A model generated the notes under the pieces. The model did no database searches. It was not told the DNA's origin and worked only from the letters and a program-made list of their open reading frames with translations. A stretch of 64,000 nucleotides of DNA from Allobosea caraganae (GTDB lineage: Bacteria; Pseudomonadota; Alphaproteobacteria; Rhizobiales; Beijerinckiaceae), in contig NZ_QQTO01000037.1 of NCBI RefSeq assembly GCF_003351345.1, forward strand, positions 371,501-435,500, given 5' to 3'. Of this stretch, positions 42,561-53,646 are shown one piece after another. The position numbers and the translations under genes were made by a program. Positions within the stretch are counted from its first letter, which is position 1. Every line of letters starts with the position of its first letter.

Positions 42561-43817
42561 TCAGAAGCGCGGCTTCTTCGGATTGAAGTCCGGATAGTAT
42601 TTGCGCATCTCCTTGGTGTCGTCGCGCACGCGGATGCCGCAATCGAGATATTGCCGGTGCAGTTGCGCCAGCGCGGCGCGGTCCAGTTGCACGCCGAGGC
42701 CCGGCCCTTCCGGCGGCGCGACCGAGCCGTCCTCGATCTTGAGCTTGCCGCCCGCGATCACCTCCTCGACCTGCCACGGGTAATGCGTGTCGCAGGCATA
42801 GGCGAGGTTCGGGATGGTGGCGCCGACATGGGTCATCGCCGCCAGGCTGATGCCCATATGCGAGTTCGAGTGCATCGAGATGCCGAAGCCGAAGACCCGG
42901 CCGAGATGGGCAAGGTGCTGGGTGGCGCGCAGGCCGCCCCAGTAATGGTGGTCCGACAGCACGACCTGGACGGCGTTCAGGCGGATCGTCTCGGGGATAT
43001 GCCCGAAGGCGATCGTGACCATGTTGGTGGCGAGCGGCATCGGCGCGAATGTCGCAACCTCACCCATCTCGGCGAGCGTCCGGGTCGGGTCCTCGAGATA
43101 TTCGAGCAGCCCCGTGAGCTGCGGCATCACCCGCCGGGTCGTCTCGACCGACCAGCCGCCATTGGGGTCGATCCGCAGCGGATAGTCCGGGAAGGCCTTG
43201 CGCAGGTGGCGGAGCGTCTCGATCTCGAATTCCGGCTCGAACACGCCGGCCTTGAGCTTGATCGAGCCGAAGCCGAATTCCGTGATCATCCGACGCGCCT
43301 GCTCGACCATCTGCTCGTGGCCGAGCGCCTCGCCCCAGTCATCGGCGGGATAGCCGGGGTCGTCCTTGTGCCGCCCGAACTTGTAGAAGAGGTAGGCGCT
43401 GTAGGGCACCTTGTCGCGCAGCTTGCCGCCGAGGATGTCGTAGAGCGGGCGCTCCGTGAGCTGACCCTGGAGGTCGAGGAAGGCGACCTCGAAGGCCGCG
43501 AGCGCCGAGGCGCGGGCCTTGTCGCCGGCCGGCGCGAAGCTCTGGCCGGGATCGGGGTTGCTGCCGACCGCGGCGTAGACGACCCGCGTCAGGCCGTTGA
43601 GGTCGAACGGGTCGAGCCCGATCAGGCCCGGCTTCGCCTTGTCGAGATTGGCGAGCGTCTGCAGGTCGCCATAGCTCTCGCCGAGCCCGACATGGCCGTC
43701 CGCGGTCTCCACTTCGATGATGCTGCGCAGGGCCCAGGGCTCGTGCACGCCGTTGACGTTGAGGAGCGGCGGGTCGCGGAAGGCGATCGGGGTGACACGG
43801 ACATCGGTGATGCGCAT
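42561..43817 (-). CDS. gudD: Glucarate dehydratase-type enolase superfamily enzyme
   Basis: The 418-residue enzyme dehydrates D-glucarate (or a related aldarate) to 5-dehydro-4-deoxyglucarate. The glucarate dehydratase signature is seen: Lys187-x-Lys189 (SIKLKAG), metal ligands Asp217 and Glu242 with Asn219 (RIDPNGGW, LEDPT), SDHHYWGG and MHSNSHMGIS with the general-base His. It is the third gene of a leftward operon with the IclR-SMP-30 regulator and uronate dehydrogenase. Its product is the substrate of KdgD at 4582-5562. Strict substrate range (glucarate versus galactarate) cannot be read from sequence. Confidence 0.9.
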   Translation of the reverse strand: MRITDVRVTPIAFRDPPLLNVNGVHEPWALRSIIEVETADGHVGLGESYGDLQTLANLDKAKPGLIGLDPFDLNGLTRVVYAAVGSNPDPGQSFAPAGDKARASALAAFEVAFLDLQGQLTERPLYDILGGKLRDKVPYSAYLFYKFGRHKDDPGYPADDWGEALGHEQMVEQARRMITEFGFGSIKLKAGVFEPEFEIETLRHLRKAFPDYPLRIDPNGGWSVETTRRVMPQLTGLLEYLEDPTRTLAEMGEVATFAPMPLATNMVTIAFGHIPETIRLNAVQVVLSDHHYWGGLRATQHLAHLGRVFGFGISMHSNSHMGISLAAMTHVGATIPNLAYACDTHYPWQVEEVIAGGKLKIEDGSVAPPEGPGLGVQLDRAALAQLHRQYLDCGIRVRDDTKEMRKYYPDFNPKKPRF

Positions 43818-43879
43818 CGGGGGCCTCGGGACGGTTGGGGGAGCCTAGGGAGTCTGGGGTGGAGTCGGGCGAGGAGGTC

Positions 43880-44725
43880 TCACGCGCCCGGAGCGGGCGG
43901 CGGCAGCGGGATGCCGGCATATTCGATCGAGCAGAAGCCGCCGCCCTGGAAGTAGAGCGCCGGCGGCTCGTGCGTCAGCTTCGCCTCCCCGGTCATGGCC
44001 TCCGCGGTATAGTCCTCGGCATGGTCCTGCGGACGGTAGCCCAGCCCATGGGCGACGGCGTTGTCGTACCAGCCGCCGGCATTGTCGGAGACGCCGTAGA
44101 CGATGGTGTTGTGGATGTCGGGATGCTCCAGCCCGATCAGGCAGAGCTGGGCGAGGTCGCGCGCGCTGATCCAGAGCTTGAGCGAGCGGGCGTTGCCGGG
44201 CAGGTCGGCGGCATTGCCGATCCGGAGATGCATGCTGCGGATGCCGTATTTGTCGGCATAGAGGGCGCCCACCGCCTCGCCCCAGCATTTGCTCAGGCCA
44301 TAGCGCCCGTCCGGCCGCGGCAGGGCCGTCTCGTCGATGCGCTCGTGCCTTGGGTAGAAGCCGACGGCGTGGTTGCTCGAGCCGAAGACGACGCGGCGCG
44401 CGCCCTGGCGTCTGGCCGCCTCGTAGACGTTCCAGGTGCCGACGATATTGGTCTGCAGGATCGCCTCGAACGGCGCCTCGCGCACGACGCCGGCCATGTG
44501 GACGACGGCGTCCATGTCAGTCATCGCCTGCTCGACGGCGGCGATGTCGCCGATATCGGCCAGCACGGCCTCTTCGTTGGCGGCAAGGCTGGCCGGAGCG
44601 ACGGCATCCAGGATGCGGATGCGGGCAAAGCGGGCGCCGAGCTCCCGGCGCAGCTTCCGCCCGATATTGCCGGCGCCACCCGTGATCAGCAGGTTGCGGA
44701 TGGCGGTCGGCTGTGGCTCTTCCAT
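43880..44725 (-). CDS. udh: Uronate dehydrogenase
   Basis: The 281-residue extended-SDR enzyme oxidises D-galacturonate or D-glucuronate with NAD+ to the aldarolactone. It has the cofactor motif TGGAGNIG (residues 15-22), catalytic Ser near 117 (FGSSNHAVG), Tyr142 and Lys146 (RYGLSKCWGE), and FYPRHERIDE, typical of uronate dehydrogenases. It sits 60 bases after the IclR-SMP-30 gene and 62 bases before gudD on the same strand. The lactone it makes must be opened before GudD acts. The lactonase at 2248-3294 is the best candidate in this window. Confidence 0.9.
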   Translation of the reverse strand: MEEPQPTAIRNLLITGGAGNIGRKLRRELGARFARIRILDAVAPASLAANEEAVLADIGDIAAVEQAMTDMDAVVHMAGVVREAPFEAILQTNIVGTWNVYEAARRQGARRVVFGSSNHAVGFYPRHERIDETALPRPDGRYGLSKCWGEAVGALYADKYGIRSMHLRIGNAADLPGNARSLKLWISARDLAQLCLIGLEHPDIHNTIVYGVSDNAGGWYDNAVAHGLGYRPQDHAEDYTAEAMTGEAKLTHEPPALYFQGGGFCSIEYAGIPLPPPAPGA

Positions 44726-44785
44726 GCGTCTTCTCCCGGCTTTTATTATTGAGCGAGGTGATCGGTTGCGGCGGCTCCTCCCGGC

Positions 44786-46513
44786 TCAGCGCAGCAAGGC
44801 GGCCCGAAGGCGGCCGTCGAGGACGAAGACGCTGCCCGATGTCGGGGCTTCGGCGATCTGCTGCGGCGTCAGCCCGATCCGGCCGCTGGTGACGTAGAGC
44901 TGGTCGCCGTCGGAGCCGCCGAAGGTCAGCCCTGTCGGGCGCGGCACCGGCAGCGACAGCAGCCGCATGTCGGAGCCGTCGCGCCGCAGCCGCGCCAGGC
45001 TCCAGCCGTCCCAGAGCGCGACCCACAGGTGATCCGGCTCTTCCAGGGCGAGCGCCATGGGCCGGCCATGCAGGGCATCGACGCGCGCGACCAGCTCCAG
45101 GCGCCCGAGCCGGTTGCCCGGCCCGATGACGAAGCGGATGATGTCGCCGGCCTCCCTGAGCGCGACGTAGAGGTGGCGCCCGGGCGCATCGATCAGGATG
45201 TCGGTGGGCGCGGCCGGCAGCTCCACCTCCAGCGCCGGCGCCCCGTCGATCAGGCGATAGAGCCCGGGCCGGCTTTGCGGAGCCGAGGTCTCCCCGACGC
45301 CGAGCCAGATCTGCCCGTCCGGCCCATGGCAGGCGCAGGTGATGCCGGCGAGCAGCCCCGGCGGCAGAGGGGGGCTGAGGTCGGTCAGGCGCGCCTCGCG
45401 GTCGACGGTCATGGCGCCCTTCTCCGTCGCCACGAACCAGCGCCCGTCGCCGATCGACGTCAGGGCCATCGCCGGCGAGGTGAAGCGCGCCATCACCTCC
45501 GAGCGGGGCGCGGCCATCGGCTCGGCGACGCGCGAGCGCATGATGCCGGGCGCCAGCGCATCGAGCCAGAGCAGCGAGCCCGTCGCCGCGTCCCAGCTCG
45601 GCGACTTGCCCAGGAACGAGCGCCCGTTCGAGGCCAGCGGCACCGGCCCGCCATCGGGCCGGGCGCGCGGGCGCGTGCCGCCATGCCGCCTGACCACCTC
45701 GCCGAGCCGCCTGGCCGCTGTCGCGACCTCCGGCCCGAGTTGGTGCGCCCGCTCGAGCGTCATCCGGTAGCACGGGCCGGAGACCGTGAAGGAGCCGAGC
45801 GGCACGTCGCCTTCGCCGGGCACGGCCGCGCTGACGCAGCGGATGCCCTCCATGAACTCCTCGTCGTCGATGGCGTAGCCGCGCAGCCGGAAGACATCGA
45901 GCTGCGAGCGCAGCTGGGCCGGATCGGTGATGGTGCGGTCGGTGACGCGCTCGAAGCTCATGCGGCCGATCAGTGCCTCGCGCTTGGCGGACGGCAGCGC
46001 CGCCAGGTGAGCCTTGCCCATGCCCGAGCAGTAGAGCGGCCGCAGGCTGCCCAGCGGCGCGCCCGTGCTGATCGGGTAAAGGCTCGCGATCTTCTGGATG
46101 ATGACCATGTTGGCGCCGCCCGGCGCCGCGAAATAAACTGTCTCGCCGCTGAGCTCGTGCAGCCAGCGCAGCTCGGTCATGGCGAGCATCGGCAGGTCCG
46201 GGATCGGCCAGACCGCCTGCGCGTATTCGAGGAACTTGAAGCCGGGGAAATAGCCCTGCCCGGCGGCGTCGACGCGGACCAGGCCGCGCTGCTGCAGCGT
46301 GTTGATGATGCGGTAGGCCGTGCTGCGCGGCAGGCCGAGCTCGTCGGCCAGGGTCTGCGCCCGGTGCTCGCCCGGCGCGGCGGCAATCAGGTCGAGCAGG
46401 TTCAGCGCCTTGCCGACGAGCCGGGTGCCGCGAACCTCGGTGACGGCGTCGCCGCGCCGCCCCTCGTCGTCCGGCACGATATCCTGCTCGAGGCTGGTGA
46501 CGCGGTTGCGCAT
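44786..46513 (-). CDS. IclR-family regulator fused to an SMP-30/gluconolactonase-like domain
   Basis: The 575-residue fusion protein has an IclR winged helix (about residues 30-95, with LADELGLPRSTAYRIINTLQQRGLV) and an IclR effector domain (about 105-275). An SMP-30/gluconolactonase-like beta-propeller follows (about 297-570, with LGKSPSWDAATGSLLWLD). Compared with the family pattern LGEGPxW, the metal-binding Glu is Lys303. The usual Asn-Asp and later Asn and Asp positions (ITCACHGPDG, APTDILID, LHGRPMALAL) also differ, so catalysis is doubtful and ligand sensing is more likely. I start at 46513; ATGs at 46582 and 46651 are possible. It heads the udh-gudD operon and faces the importer operon. 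Confidence 0.88.
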   Translation of the reverse strand: MRNRVTSLEQDIVPDDEGRRGDAVTEVRGTRLVGKALNLLDLIAAAPGEHRAQTLADELGLPRSTAYRIINTLQQRGLVRVDAAGQGYFPGFKFLEYAQAVWPIPDLPMLAMTELRWLHELSGETVYFAAPGGANMVIIQKIASLYPISTGAPLGSLRPLYCSGMGKAHLAALPSAKREALIGRMSFERVTDRTITDPAQLRSQLDVFRLRGYAIDDEEFMEGIRCVSAAVPGEGDVPLGSFTVSGPCYRMTLERAHQLGPEVATAARRLGEVVRRHGGTRPRARPDGGPVPLASNGRSFLGKSPSWDAATGSLLWLDALAPGIMRSRVAEPMAAPRSEVMARFTSPAMALTSIGDGRWFVATEKGAMTVDREARLTDLSPPLPPGLLAGITCACHGPDGQIWLGVGETSAPQSRPGLYRLIDGAPALEVELPAAPTDILIDAPGRHLYVALREAGDIIRFVIGPGNRLGRLELVARVDALHGRPMALALEEPDHLWVALWDGWSLARLRRDGSDMRLLSLPVPRPTGLTFGGSDGDQLYVTSGRIGLTPQQIAEAPTSGSVFVLDGRLRAALLR

Positions 46514-46595
46514 GGAACGAAGGCGGCCTGTCGAAGCGAGCCGATGCGGCGAAGGCTGCAACTTACGCAGACACGCCATCGCTCGCAACGGTTCA

Positions 46596-46616
46596 GTATC
46601 ACCATGTAGGAAATAC
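46596..46616. promoter_or_regulatory. Candidate operator in the divergent uronate control region
   Basis: The inverted repeat GTATnnCC-N5-GGnnATAC lies between the IclR-SMP-30 gene and the epimerase gene, 54 bases upstream of the -35 box of the rightward promoter. It is the best dyad in this region and a candidate site for the fusion regulator. Confidence 0.45.
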
Positions 46617-46669
46617 TTATGCTGCAACTGCGAAATAACGCGCGGTTTCATACATAGTAAGAATCGCCG

Positions 46670-46698
46670 TTGACAGCGCACCGCACCACTCCTAGCCT
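46670..46698 (+). promoter_or_regulatory. Sigma70-type promoter of the rightward sugar-acid operon
   Basis: TTGACA (46670-46675), a 17-base spacer and TAGCCT (46693-46698) lie about 45 bases before the aldose epimerase start. This would drive the epimerase, the ABC importer and the two dehydratases. Confidence 0.6.
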
Positions 46699-46742
46699 TT
46701 CGCTCAAGACCGGGGACATCCGGCAGGTATTGGGGACGAAAC

Positions 46743-47678
46743 GTGACAATGGCGGACGCAACGACGGCACAGCTCCGTTCTGCGCAAGCCCTGCCGTCTG
46801 TCCACGCTCTCGCGGCGGGACCGATGCGGGCGACGCTGCGGCCGCGCGACGGGGGGCGGATCGCCTCGCTCTGGCGCGAGGAGCCCAACGGCCGGCGCAC
46901 CGACGTTCTGGTGCCGATGCCGGAGGCCGCGTTCGACCCGGCCTACTGGCCGAAGGCCGGCAGCTATCCGCTGGCGCCCTTTTCCAATCGCATCCGCGAC
47001 GCCGCCTTCCGCTTCGGCGAAGCCCGCGTCGCCCTCGTGCCGCACCCGGCCGCGGCCCCGCACGCCCAGCACGGCTTCAGCCAGATGCGGCCCTGGACCG
47101 TGACCCAGGAGACGGGCACCGCAATCGAGATGCGCTATCGCCATGAGCCGGACGAGTGGCCCTGGGCCTTCGAGGCCGTCCAGCGCATCGCGCTCGACCC
47201 GTCCGGCCTGACCCATGAGATCGCCGTGGAGAGCCTAGCGGACACGGCGATGCCGGTCGGCCTGGGCATCCACCCCTATTTCGCGGTGTCGCAGGGCGAC
47301 CGGATCAGGTTCAACGCTGACGCGCTGTGGGAGCAGGATGCCGATGGCTGCGGCCGGCAGCTCGTCCCGCTCGCGGGCAGCGCCGGCCACTACGATTCAC
47401 GCCATGCCGGCAAGGCCGCCACGATCTACTATGCCGGCTGGGACGGGGTCGCCTCGATCCACCGGCAGGACGGCACGCGGATCCTGATCCAGTCCGCCGC
47501 CCCGCTCGACCACTTCGTGTTCCATGTGCCGGCCGGCGGCGGCTATCTCTGCCTGGAGCCGGTGAGCCATGTCGCCGATGCGTTCAACCTTGCCGCGGCC
47601 GGGCACTCGGGCACCGGGATGCGCGTGCTCAACCCCAATGAGGCCATTTCGGCGAAGGTGCGGATCGGACTGGCATGA
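46743..47678 (+). CDS. Aldose 1-epimerase (mutarotase)
   Basis: The 311-residue enzyme of the galactose mutarotase family interconverts sugar anomers. The catalytic acid His lies in VGLGIHPYF and the base Glu in CLEPVSH near the C-terminus. The start may be the GTG at 46743 or the ATG two codons later at 46749. It is the first gene of the rightward operon and would give uronate dehydrogenase the preferred anomer of its hexuronate. That is inference from the divergent udh operon. Confidence 0.9.
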   Translation: MTMADATTAQLRSAQALPSVHALAAGPMRATLRPRDGGRIASLWREEPNGRRTDVLVPMPEAAFDPAYWPKAGSYPLAPFSNRIRDAAFRFGEARVALVPHPAAAPHAQHGFSQMRPWTVTQETGTAIEMRYRHEPDEWPWAFEAVQRIALDPSGLTHEIAVESLADTAMPVGLGIHPYFAVSQGDRIRFNADALWEQDADGCGRQLVPLAGSAGHYDSRHAGKAATIYYAGWDGVASIHRQDGTRILIQSAAPLDHFVFHVPAGGGYLCLEPVSHVADAFNLAAAGHSGTGMRVLNPNEAISAKVRIGLA

Positions 47679-47762
47679 CGTGAACAGGTGGCCGCGCCAC
47701 CGCTCCTCGACCCTAAACGACAAGGCCAAAAGGCCGGCACCATCTCAATCCGGGAGGATAGC

Positions 47763-49721
47763 ATGAGCAGGGATACAGAACGAGGATCGCACCGCCGCCG
47801 GGGGCTCGACCGCCGCGACATGTTGAAGGGGCTGGCAGGCGCGACCGCGCTCTCGGCCATCCCGCAGGCCGCCTTCGCCCAGGCGGCCAAGGAGGCGCCG
47901 GCACTCGCCAAGCTGGCCTCGGAGGGCAAGCTGCCGGCGCTGTCCGAGCGCATCTCGGCCAACCCGATGGTGGTCAAGGTCGACAAGGTCGGCCGCTACG
48001 GCGGCTCGCTGCGGCGCGGCCTGCGCGGCTCCTCCGACCATAACGGCATCCTGCGCCTGGTCGGCAACCAGGGCCTGGTGCGCTGGAACCTCGCCTTCAC
48101 CGAGGTGCTGCCCAACGTCGCCGACAAATGGGACGTGAACGCGGATGCGACCGAGTTCACCTTCTACCTGCGCAAGGGCATGAAATGGTCCGACGGCAAG
48201 CCGTTCACGGCCGATGACGTCGTCTTCTCGATGGAGGACTGCGCCAAGAACACCGAGCTGTTCAAATCCGCCCCATCGTCGATCGTCATCGACAACAAGC
48301 CGGGCACGGCGACCAAGGTCGACGAGACCACCGTCAAGATCAGCTTCGCCAGCCCCTATGCGATGTTCCTGGAGCAGCTCGCGACCCCGCTCGGGCAATA
48401 CCCGACGCTCTACGCCAAGCACTACTGCAGCCAGTTCCACCCCAAGTACAATTCCAGCGTGGCCGACCTGATCAAGGCCGCGAACCTGTCCGACTGGGGC
48501 ACGCTGTTCCGCAACAAGTGCGGCGACGTCGAGATCCCCTCGCGCTGGGGCAATGTCGAGAAGCCGACGCTCGACCCCTGGGTCGTCAAGGAGGCCTATA
48601 CCGGCGGCGCCACCCGCGTCGTGATGGAGCGCAACCCCTATTTCTGGCAGGTCGACACCGCCGGCAACCAGCTGCCCTATATCGACCGGCTCACCTTCAA
48701 CATCTCGCAGGACGTCGAGTCGCTGATGCTCGACGCGATCTCCGGGCGCCTCGACATCCAGGAGCGCCATCTCGACACGCTGCAGAACAAGCCGACCCTG
48801 TCGCAGAACACGCAGAAAGGCGGCTACCACCTGATCGAGCTGATCGCCTCCTCGTCCCAGCAGGTGCAGATCTATGTGAACATCACCCACAAAGACCCGA
48901 AGATGCGGGAGATGTTCGCCAACAAGGAGTTCCGCAAGGCGCTCTCGCTGGGCATGGACCGCAAGGAGATCATCGACCTCGTCTATCTCGGTCAGTCGCA
49001 GCCGCACCAGACCGGACCGCGCCCGGGCCATCCCTGGTATCACGCGGGCCTGTCCGAGCAGTTCACCAGCCACGACCCGGCCCAGGCCAACGCGATCCTG
49101 GACAAGCTCGGCTACGCCAAGAAGGACGCCAACGGCATCAGGTTGCGGCCGGACGGGCAGAGGATCTTCTTCGCCATCGACGTGATCCCGACGCTCTATC
49201 CGGACGAGGTCGACGCGCTCGAGCTGGTGAAGCGCCACTGGGCCGAGATCGGCGTCGACATCAAGGTCAACACGATCGAGCGCGCGCTCTACTACACGCG
49301 CGGCGACAATAACGACCATGACGCCGCCGTCTGGCCAGGTCCGGGCGGGCTCGACCCGATGCTCGATCCGCGCGACTACTTCGCCCAGCACACCCAAGGC
49401 ACGCGCTACGCCATTCCCTGGGCGCAATGGTACGTCTCGGGCGGCAAGGACGGCCAGGAGCCGCCGGAGAGCCAGAAGCAGCGGATGAAGCTGTTTGATC
49501 AGGCGCGCGCCACCTCCGATCTGACGAAGCGCGCGGCGCTGATGAAGCAGCTCTTCGACCTCACGGCCGAAGCCTTCGAGCCGATCGGCATCTGCCTTGC
49601 GGTGAACGCCTTCGGCATCTGCAAGAACAACCTGCAGAACGTACCGCCGAAATACCCCAACGCCTGGACCTGGCCCAACCCCGGCCCGGCCCTGCCGCAG
49701 CAGTTCTTCTTCTCGACTTGA
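47763..49721 (+). CDS. ABC transporter substrate-binding protein, family 5, Tat-type signal
   Basis: The 652-residue periplasmic binding protein is longer than usual for family 5 (about 500-550). The N-terminus has a twin-arginine-like signal (GLDRRDMLKGLAGATALSA) with cleavage near AAFAQA. The typical FTFYLRKGMKWSDGKPFTADDVVFS block follows. The ATG at 47763 has GGGAGG upstream. It leads the importer genes of the uronate locus, and an intergenic hairpin follows its stop. The ligand is probably a sugar acid or oligogalacturonide-like compound, inferred from the enzymes encoded in the same operon. Confidence 0.92.
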   Translation: MSRDTERGSHRRRGLDRRDMLKGLAGATALSAIPQAAFAQAAKEAPALAKLASEGKLPALSERISANPMVVKVDKVGRYGGSLRRGLRGSSDHNGILRLVGNQGLVRWNLAFTEVLPNVADKWDVNADATEFTFYLRKGMKWSDGKPFTADDVVFSMEDCAKNTELFKSAPSSIVIDNKPGTATKVDETTVKISFASPYAMFLEQLATPLGQYPTLYAKHYCSQFHPKYNSSVADLIKAANLSDWGTLFRNKCGDVEIPSRWGNVEKPTLDPWVVKEAYTGGATRVVMERNPYFWQVDTAGNQLPYIDRLTFNISQDVESLMLDAISGRLDIQERHLDTLQNKPTLSQNTQKGGYHLIELIASSSQQVQIYVNITHKDPKMREMFANKEFRKALSLGMDRKEIIDLVYLGQSQPHQTGPRPGHPWYHAGLSEQFTSHDPAQANAILDKLGYAKKDANGIRLRPDGQRIFFAIDVIPTLYPDEVDALELVKRHWAEIGVDIKVNTIERALYYTRGDNNDHDAAVWPGPGGLDPMLDPRDYFAQHTQGTRYAIPWAQWYVSGGKDGQEPPESQKQRMKLFDQARATSDLTKRAALMKQLFDLTAEAFEPIGICLAVNAFGICKNNLQNVPPKYPNAWTWPNPGPALPQQFFFST

Positions 49722-49728
49722 GCCACGA

Positions 49729-49779
49729 CAGCCCGGCCGCGCCGCGGGCGTGACCGGGCTGCCTCACCGAGACAGGCAG
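49729..49779 (+). terminator. Intercistronic stem-loops after the binding-protein gene
   Basis: CAGCCCGG (49729-49736) pairs with CCGGGCTG (49754-49761), and CTGCCT (49759-49764) pairs with AGGCAG (49774-49779). The structures overlap, so one must form at a time. Such hairpins often protect binding-protein mRNA and lower expression of the downstream permease. They probably attenuate rather than end the operon. Confidence 0.45.
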
Positions 49780-49783
49780 TGCC

Positions 49784-50770
49784 ATGTTCCGCTTCATCGC
49801 CAAGCGCCTCCTCTGGATGGTGCCCTCCCTGGTCGTCGTCAGCTTCCTGGCCTTCGTGCTGATCCAGCTGCCGCCGGGCGACTACGTCACGACCTATATC
49901 GCGACGCTCGCGGCCTCGAACGAGGTCGTCGACCAGAACACCGCGGCCGACCTCAGGAGCCGGTTCGGGCTCGATCAGCCGATGATCGTCCAGTACTTCA
50001 AATGGATCGGCAACATCCTGCTCAGGGGCGATTTCGGCCTCAGCTTCGAGTGGCAGCAGCCGGTCGGCGACCTGATCTGGGAGCGCATGGCGCTGACCCT
50101 GGTGCTGACCTTCTCGACCCTGCTCGCGACCTGGGGCATCGCCCTGCCGATCGGCGTGTTCTCGGCGGTGAAGAAATATTCGATCGGCGACTACATCGTC
50201 ACCTTCTTCAGCTTCCTCGGCCTCGCCGTTCCCAGCTTCCTGCTCGCGCTCGTGCTGATGTACGTCGCCGCAGTAGAGTTCGGGCAGGAGGTCGGCGGGC
50301 TCTTTTCCGAGCAGTACGTGACGGCGCCGTGGAGCGTCGGCAAGGTCATCGACCTGCTCCACCACCTCTGGATCCCCGTCATCATCCTGGCCGTCTCCGG
50401 CACCGCCAGCCTGATCCGCGTCATGCGCGCCAACATGCTGGACGAGCTGAACAAGCCCTATGTCACCACGGCGCGCGCCAAGGGCCTCTCCGAATTCCAC
50501 CTGCTGGTGAAGTACCCGGTCCGCCTCGCCCTCAACCCGTTCATCTCGACGATCTCCTGGCTGCTGCCGAACCTGGTCTCGGGCTCGATCATCGTCGCGA
50601 TCGTGCTGAGCCTGCCGACCGCGGGGCCGCTCCTGCTGCAGTCGCTGATGAGCCAGGACATGTACCTGGCCGGCGCCTTCGTGCTGCTGATCTGCGCGCT
50701 GACCCTCGTCGGCTCGCTGATCAGCGACATCCTGCTCGCCCTCGTCGATCCCCGCATCAGGCTGGAATAG
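49784..50770 (+). CDS. Peptide-type ABC transporter permease (DppB family)
   Basis: The 328-residue inner-membrane permease has the DppB N-terminus MFRFIAKRLLWMVPSLVVVS and an LPPGDYV motif in place of the usual PGDP. The EAA loop lies near RVMRANMLDELNKPYVTTARAKGLSE and the chain ends LALVDPRIRLE. The gene lacks a clear ribosome binding site, and an upstream hairpin lies close to its start. It precedes the DppC-type permease gene by 3 bases. Confidence 0.92.
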   Translation: MFRFIAKRLLWMVPSLVVVSFLAFVLIQLPPGDYVTTYIATLAASNEVVDQNTAADLRSRFGLDQPMIVQYFKWIGNILLRGDFGLSFEWQQPVGDLIWERMALTLVLTFSTLLATWGIALPIGVFSAVKKYSIGDYIVTFFSFLGLAVPSFLLALVLMYVAAVEFGQEVGGLFSEQYVTAPWSVGKVIDLLHHLWIPVIILAVSGTASLIRVMRANMLDELNKPYVTTARAKGLSEFHLLVKYPVRLALNPFISTISWLLPNLVSGSIIVAIVLSLPTAGPLLLQSLMSQDMYLAGAFVLLICALTLVGSLISDILLALVDPRIRLE

Positions 50771-50773
50771 GCA

Positions 50774-51897
50774 ATGACCGACACGGCCCTTTCATCCGTC
50801 GACAGCTCGCGGCTCGCGGTCGCCTCGCAATGGCAGCTCGTCTGGTGGGCGTTCAAGCGCCATCACCTCGCCATGGCCGGGCTGGTCGTCACGGCCTTCC
50901 TCTACATCATCGCCATCGCGCCGGGCTTCTTCGCCGTCAACGACCCCTCGCAGCAGAACGCGCGGGCGGCGTTCTATCCGCCGCAGAGGATCCATTTCAT
51001 CGACAGGGCGGCGGATGGGGGCTGGTCCTTTCGTCCCTTCATTCACCCCTACGTCTTCAAGCGCGACCCGCAGACGCTCTCGGCCGTCTACAGCGAGGAC
51101 AAGACGCGCAAGAGCTATGTCCACTTCTTCGGCCAGGGCTACGAATACAAGCTGCTCGGCCTGTTCAGCACGACCACCCACCTGATCGCCTCGGAGAACA
51201 AGACCCAGCCGATCTTCCTGCTCGGGGCCGACCGCCTCGGCCGCTGCGTCTTCAGCCGGATCATGCAGGGCGCCCAGATCTCGCTCTCGGTCGGGCTGGT
51301 CGGCGTGCTGCTCTCCCTGACCATCGGCATCCTGCTCGGCGGCATCTCCGGCTACTATGGCGGCAAGATCGACTTCGCGGTGCAGCGCGTCATCGAGTTC
51401 GTGCTGTCGCTGCCGAGCATCCCGATCTGGCTGGCGCTCTCGGCGGCGCTGCCGCAGGATTGGCCGGCGACGCTCAACTACTTCATGATCACGCTGATCC
51501 TGTCGCTGACCGGCTGGGCCCAGCTCGCCCGCGTCGTGCGCGGCCGCTTCCTGAGCTTGCGCACCGAGGAGTTCGTCACCGCCGCGCGGCTCGACGGCGT
51601 CTCGGAGGGGCGGGTGATCTTCCGCCACATGCTGCCGAGCTTCTCCAGCCACATCATCGCGTCGATCTCGCTGGCGATTCCGGCGATGATCCTGGCCGAG
51701 ACCGCGCTGAGCTTCCTCGGCCTCGGCTTGCAGCCCCCGACCATCTCTTGGGGCGTGCTGCTGCGCGAGGCCCAGAACATCCGCTCGATCGCGACCGCGC
51801 CCTGGCTGTTCGCGCCGGGCGTCGCGGTGGTGATCGCCGTGATCGCCCTCAACTTCCTGGGAGACGGATTGCGCGACGCCGCCGATCCGTACAACAA

Positions 51898-51901
<4 letters not shown>
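50774..51901 (+). CDS. Peptide-type ABC transporter permease (DppC family) with enlarged periplasmic loop
   Basis: The 375-residue permease is about 75-80 residues longer than usual. The extra length is in the periplasmic region between the first and second helices (about residues 60-145, with FYPPQRIHFIDRAADGGWSF and SYVHFFGQGYEYKLLG). GADRLGRCVFSR, the EAA loop and the closing SFLGLGLQPPTISWG and GDGLRDAADPYNK are standard. Its end is nearly the same as the fragment at 2-202. It overlaps the ATPase gene by 4 bases (ATGA). Confidence 0.92.
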
Positions 51902-53625
<1,724 letters not shown>

Positions 53626-53646
53626 TCAACCTTCCGGATCGCCCCC

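Noticed and set aside
44786..46513. Possibility that the IclR and SMP-30 parts are two genes joined by a sequencing error
   Set aside because: The frame is continuous with no stop or internal start with a ribosome binding site at the junction (about residue 280-300). The linker is a plausible Arg/Pro/Gly-rich stretch, so a real fusion is the simpler reading.
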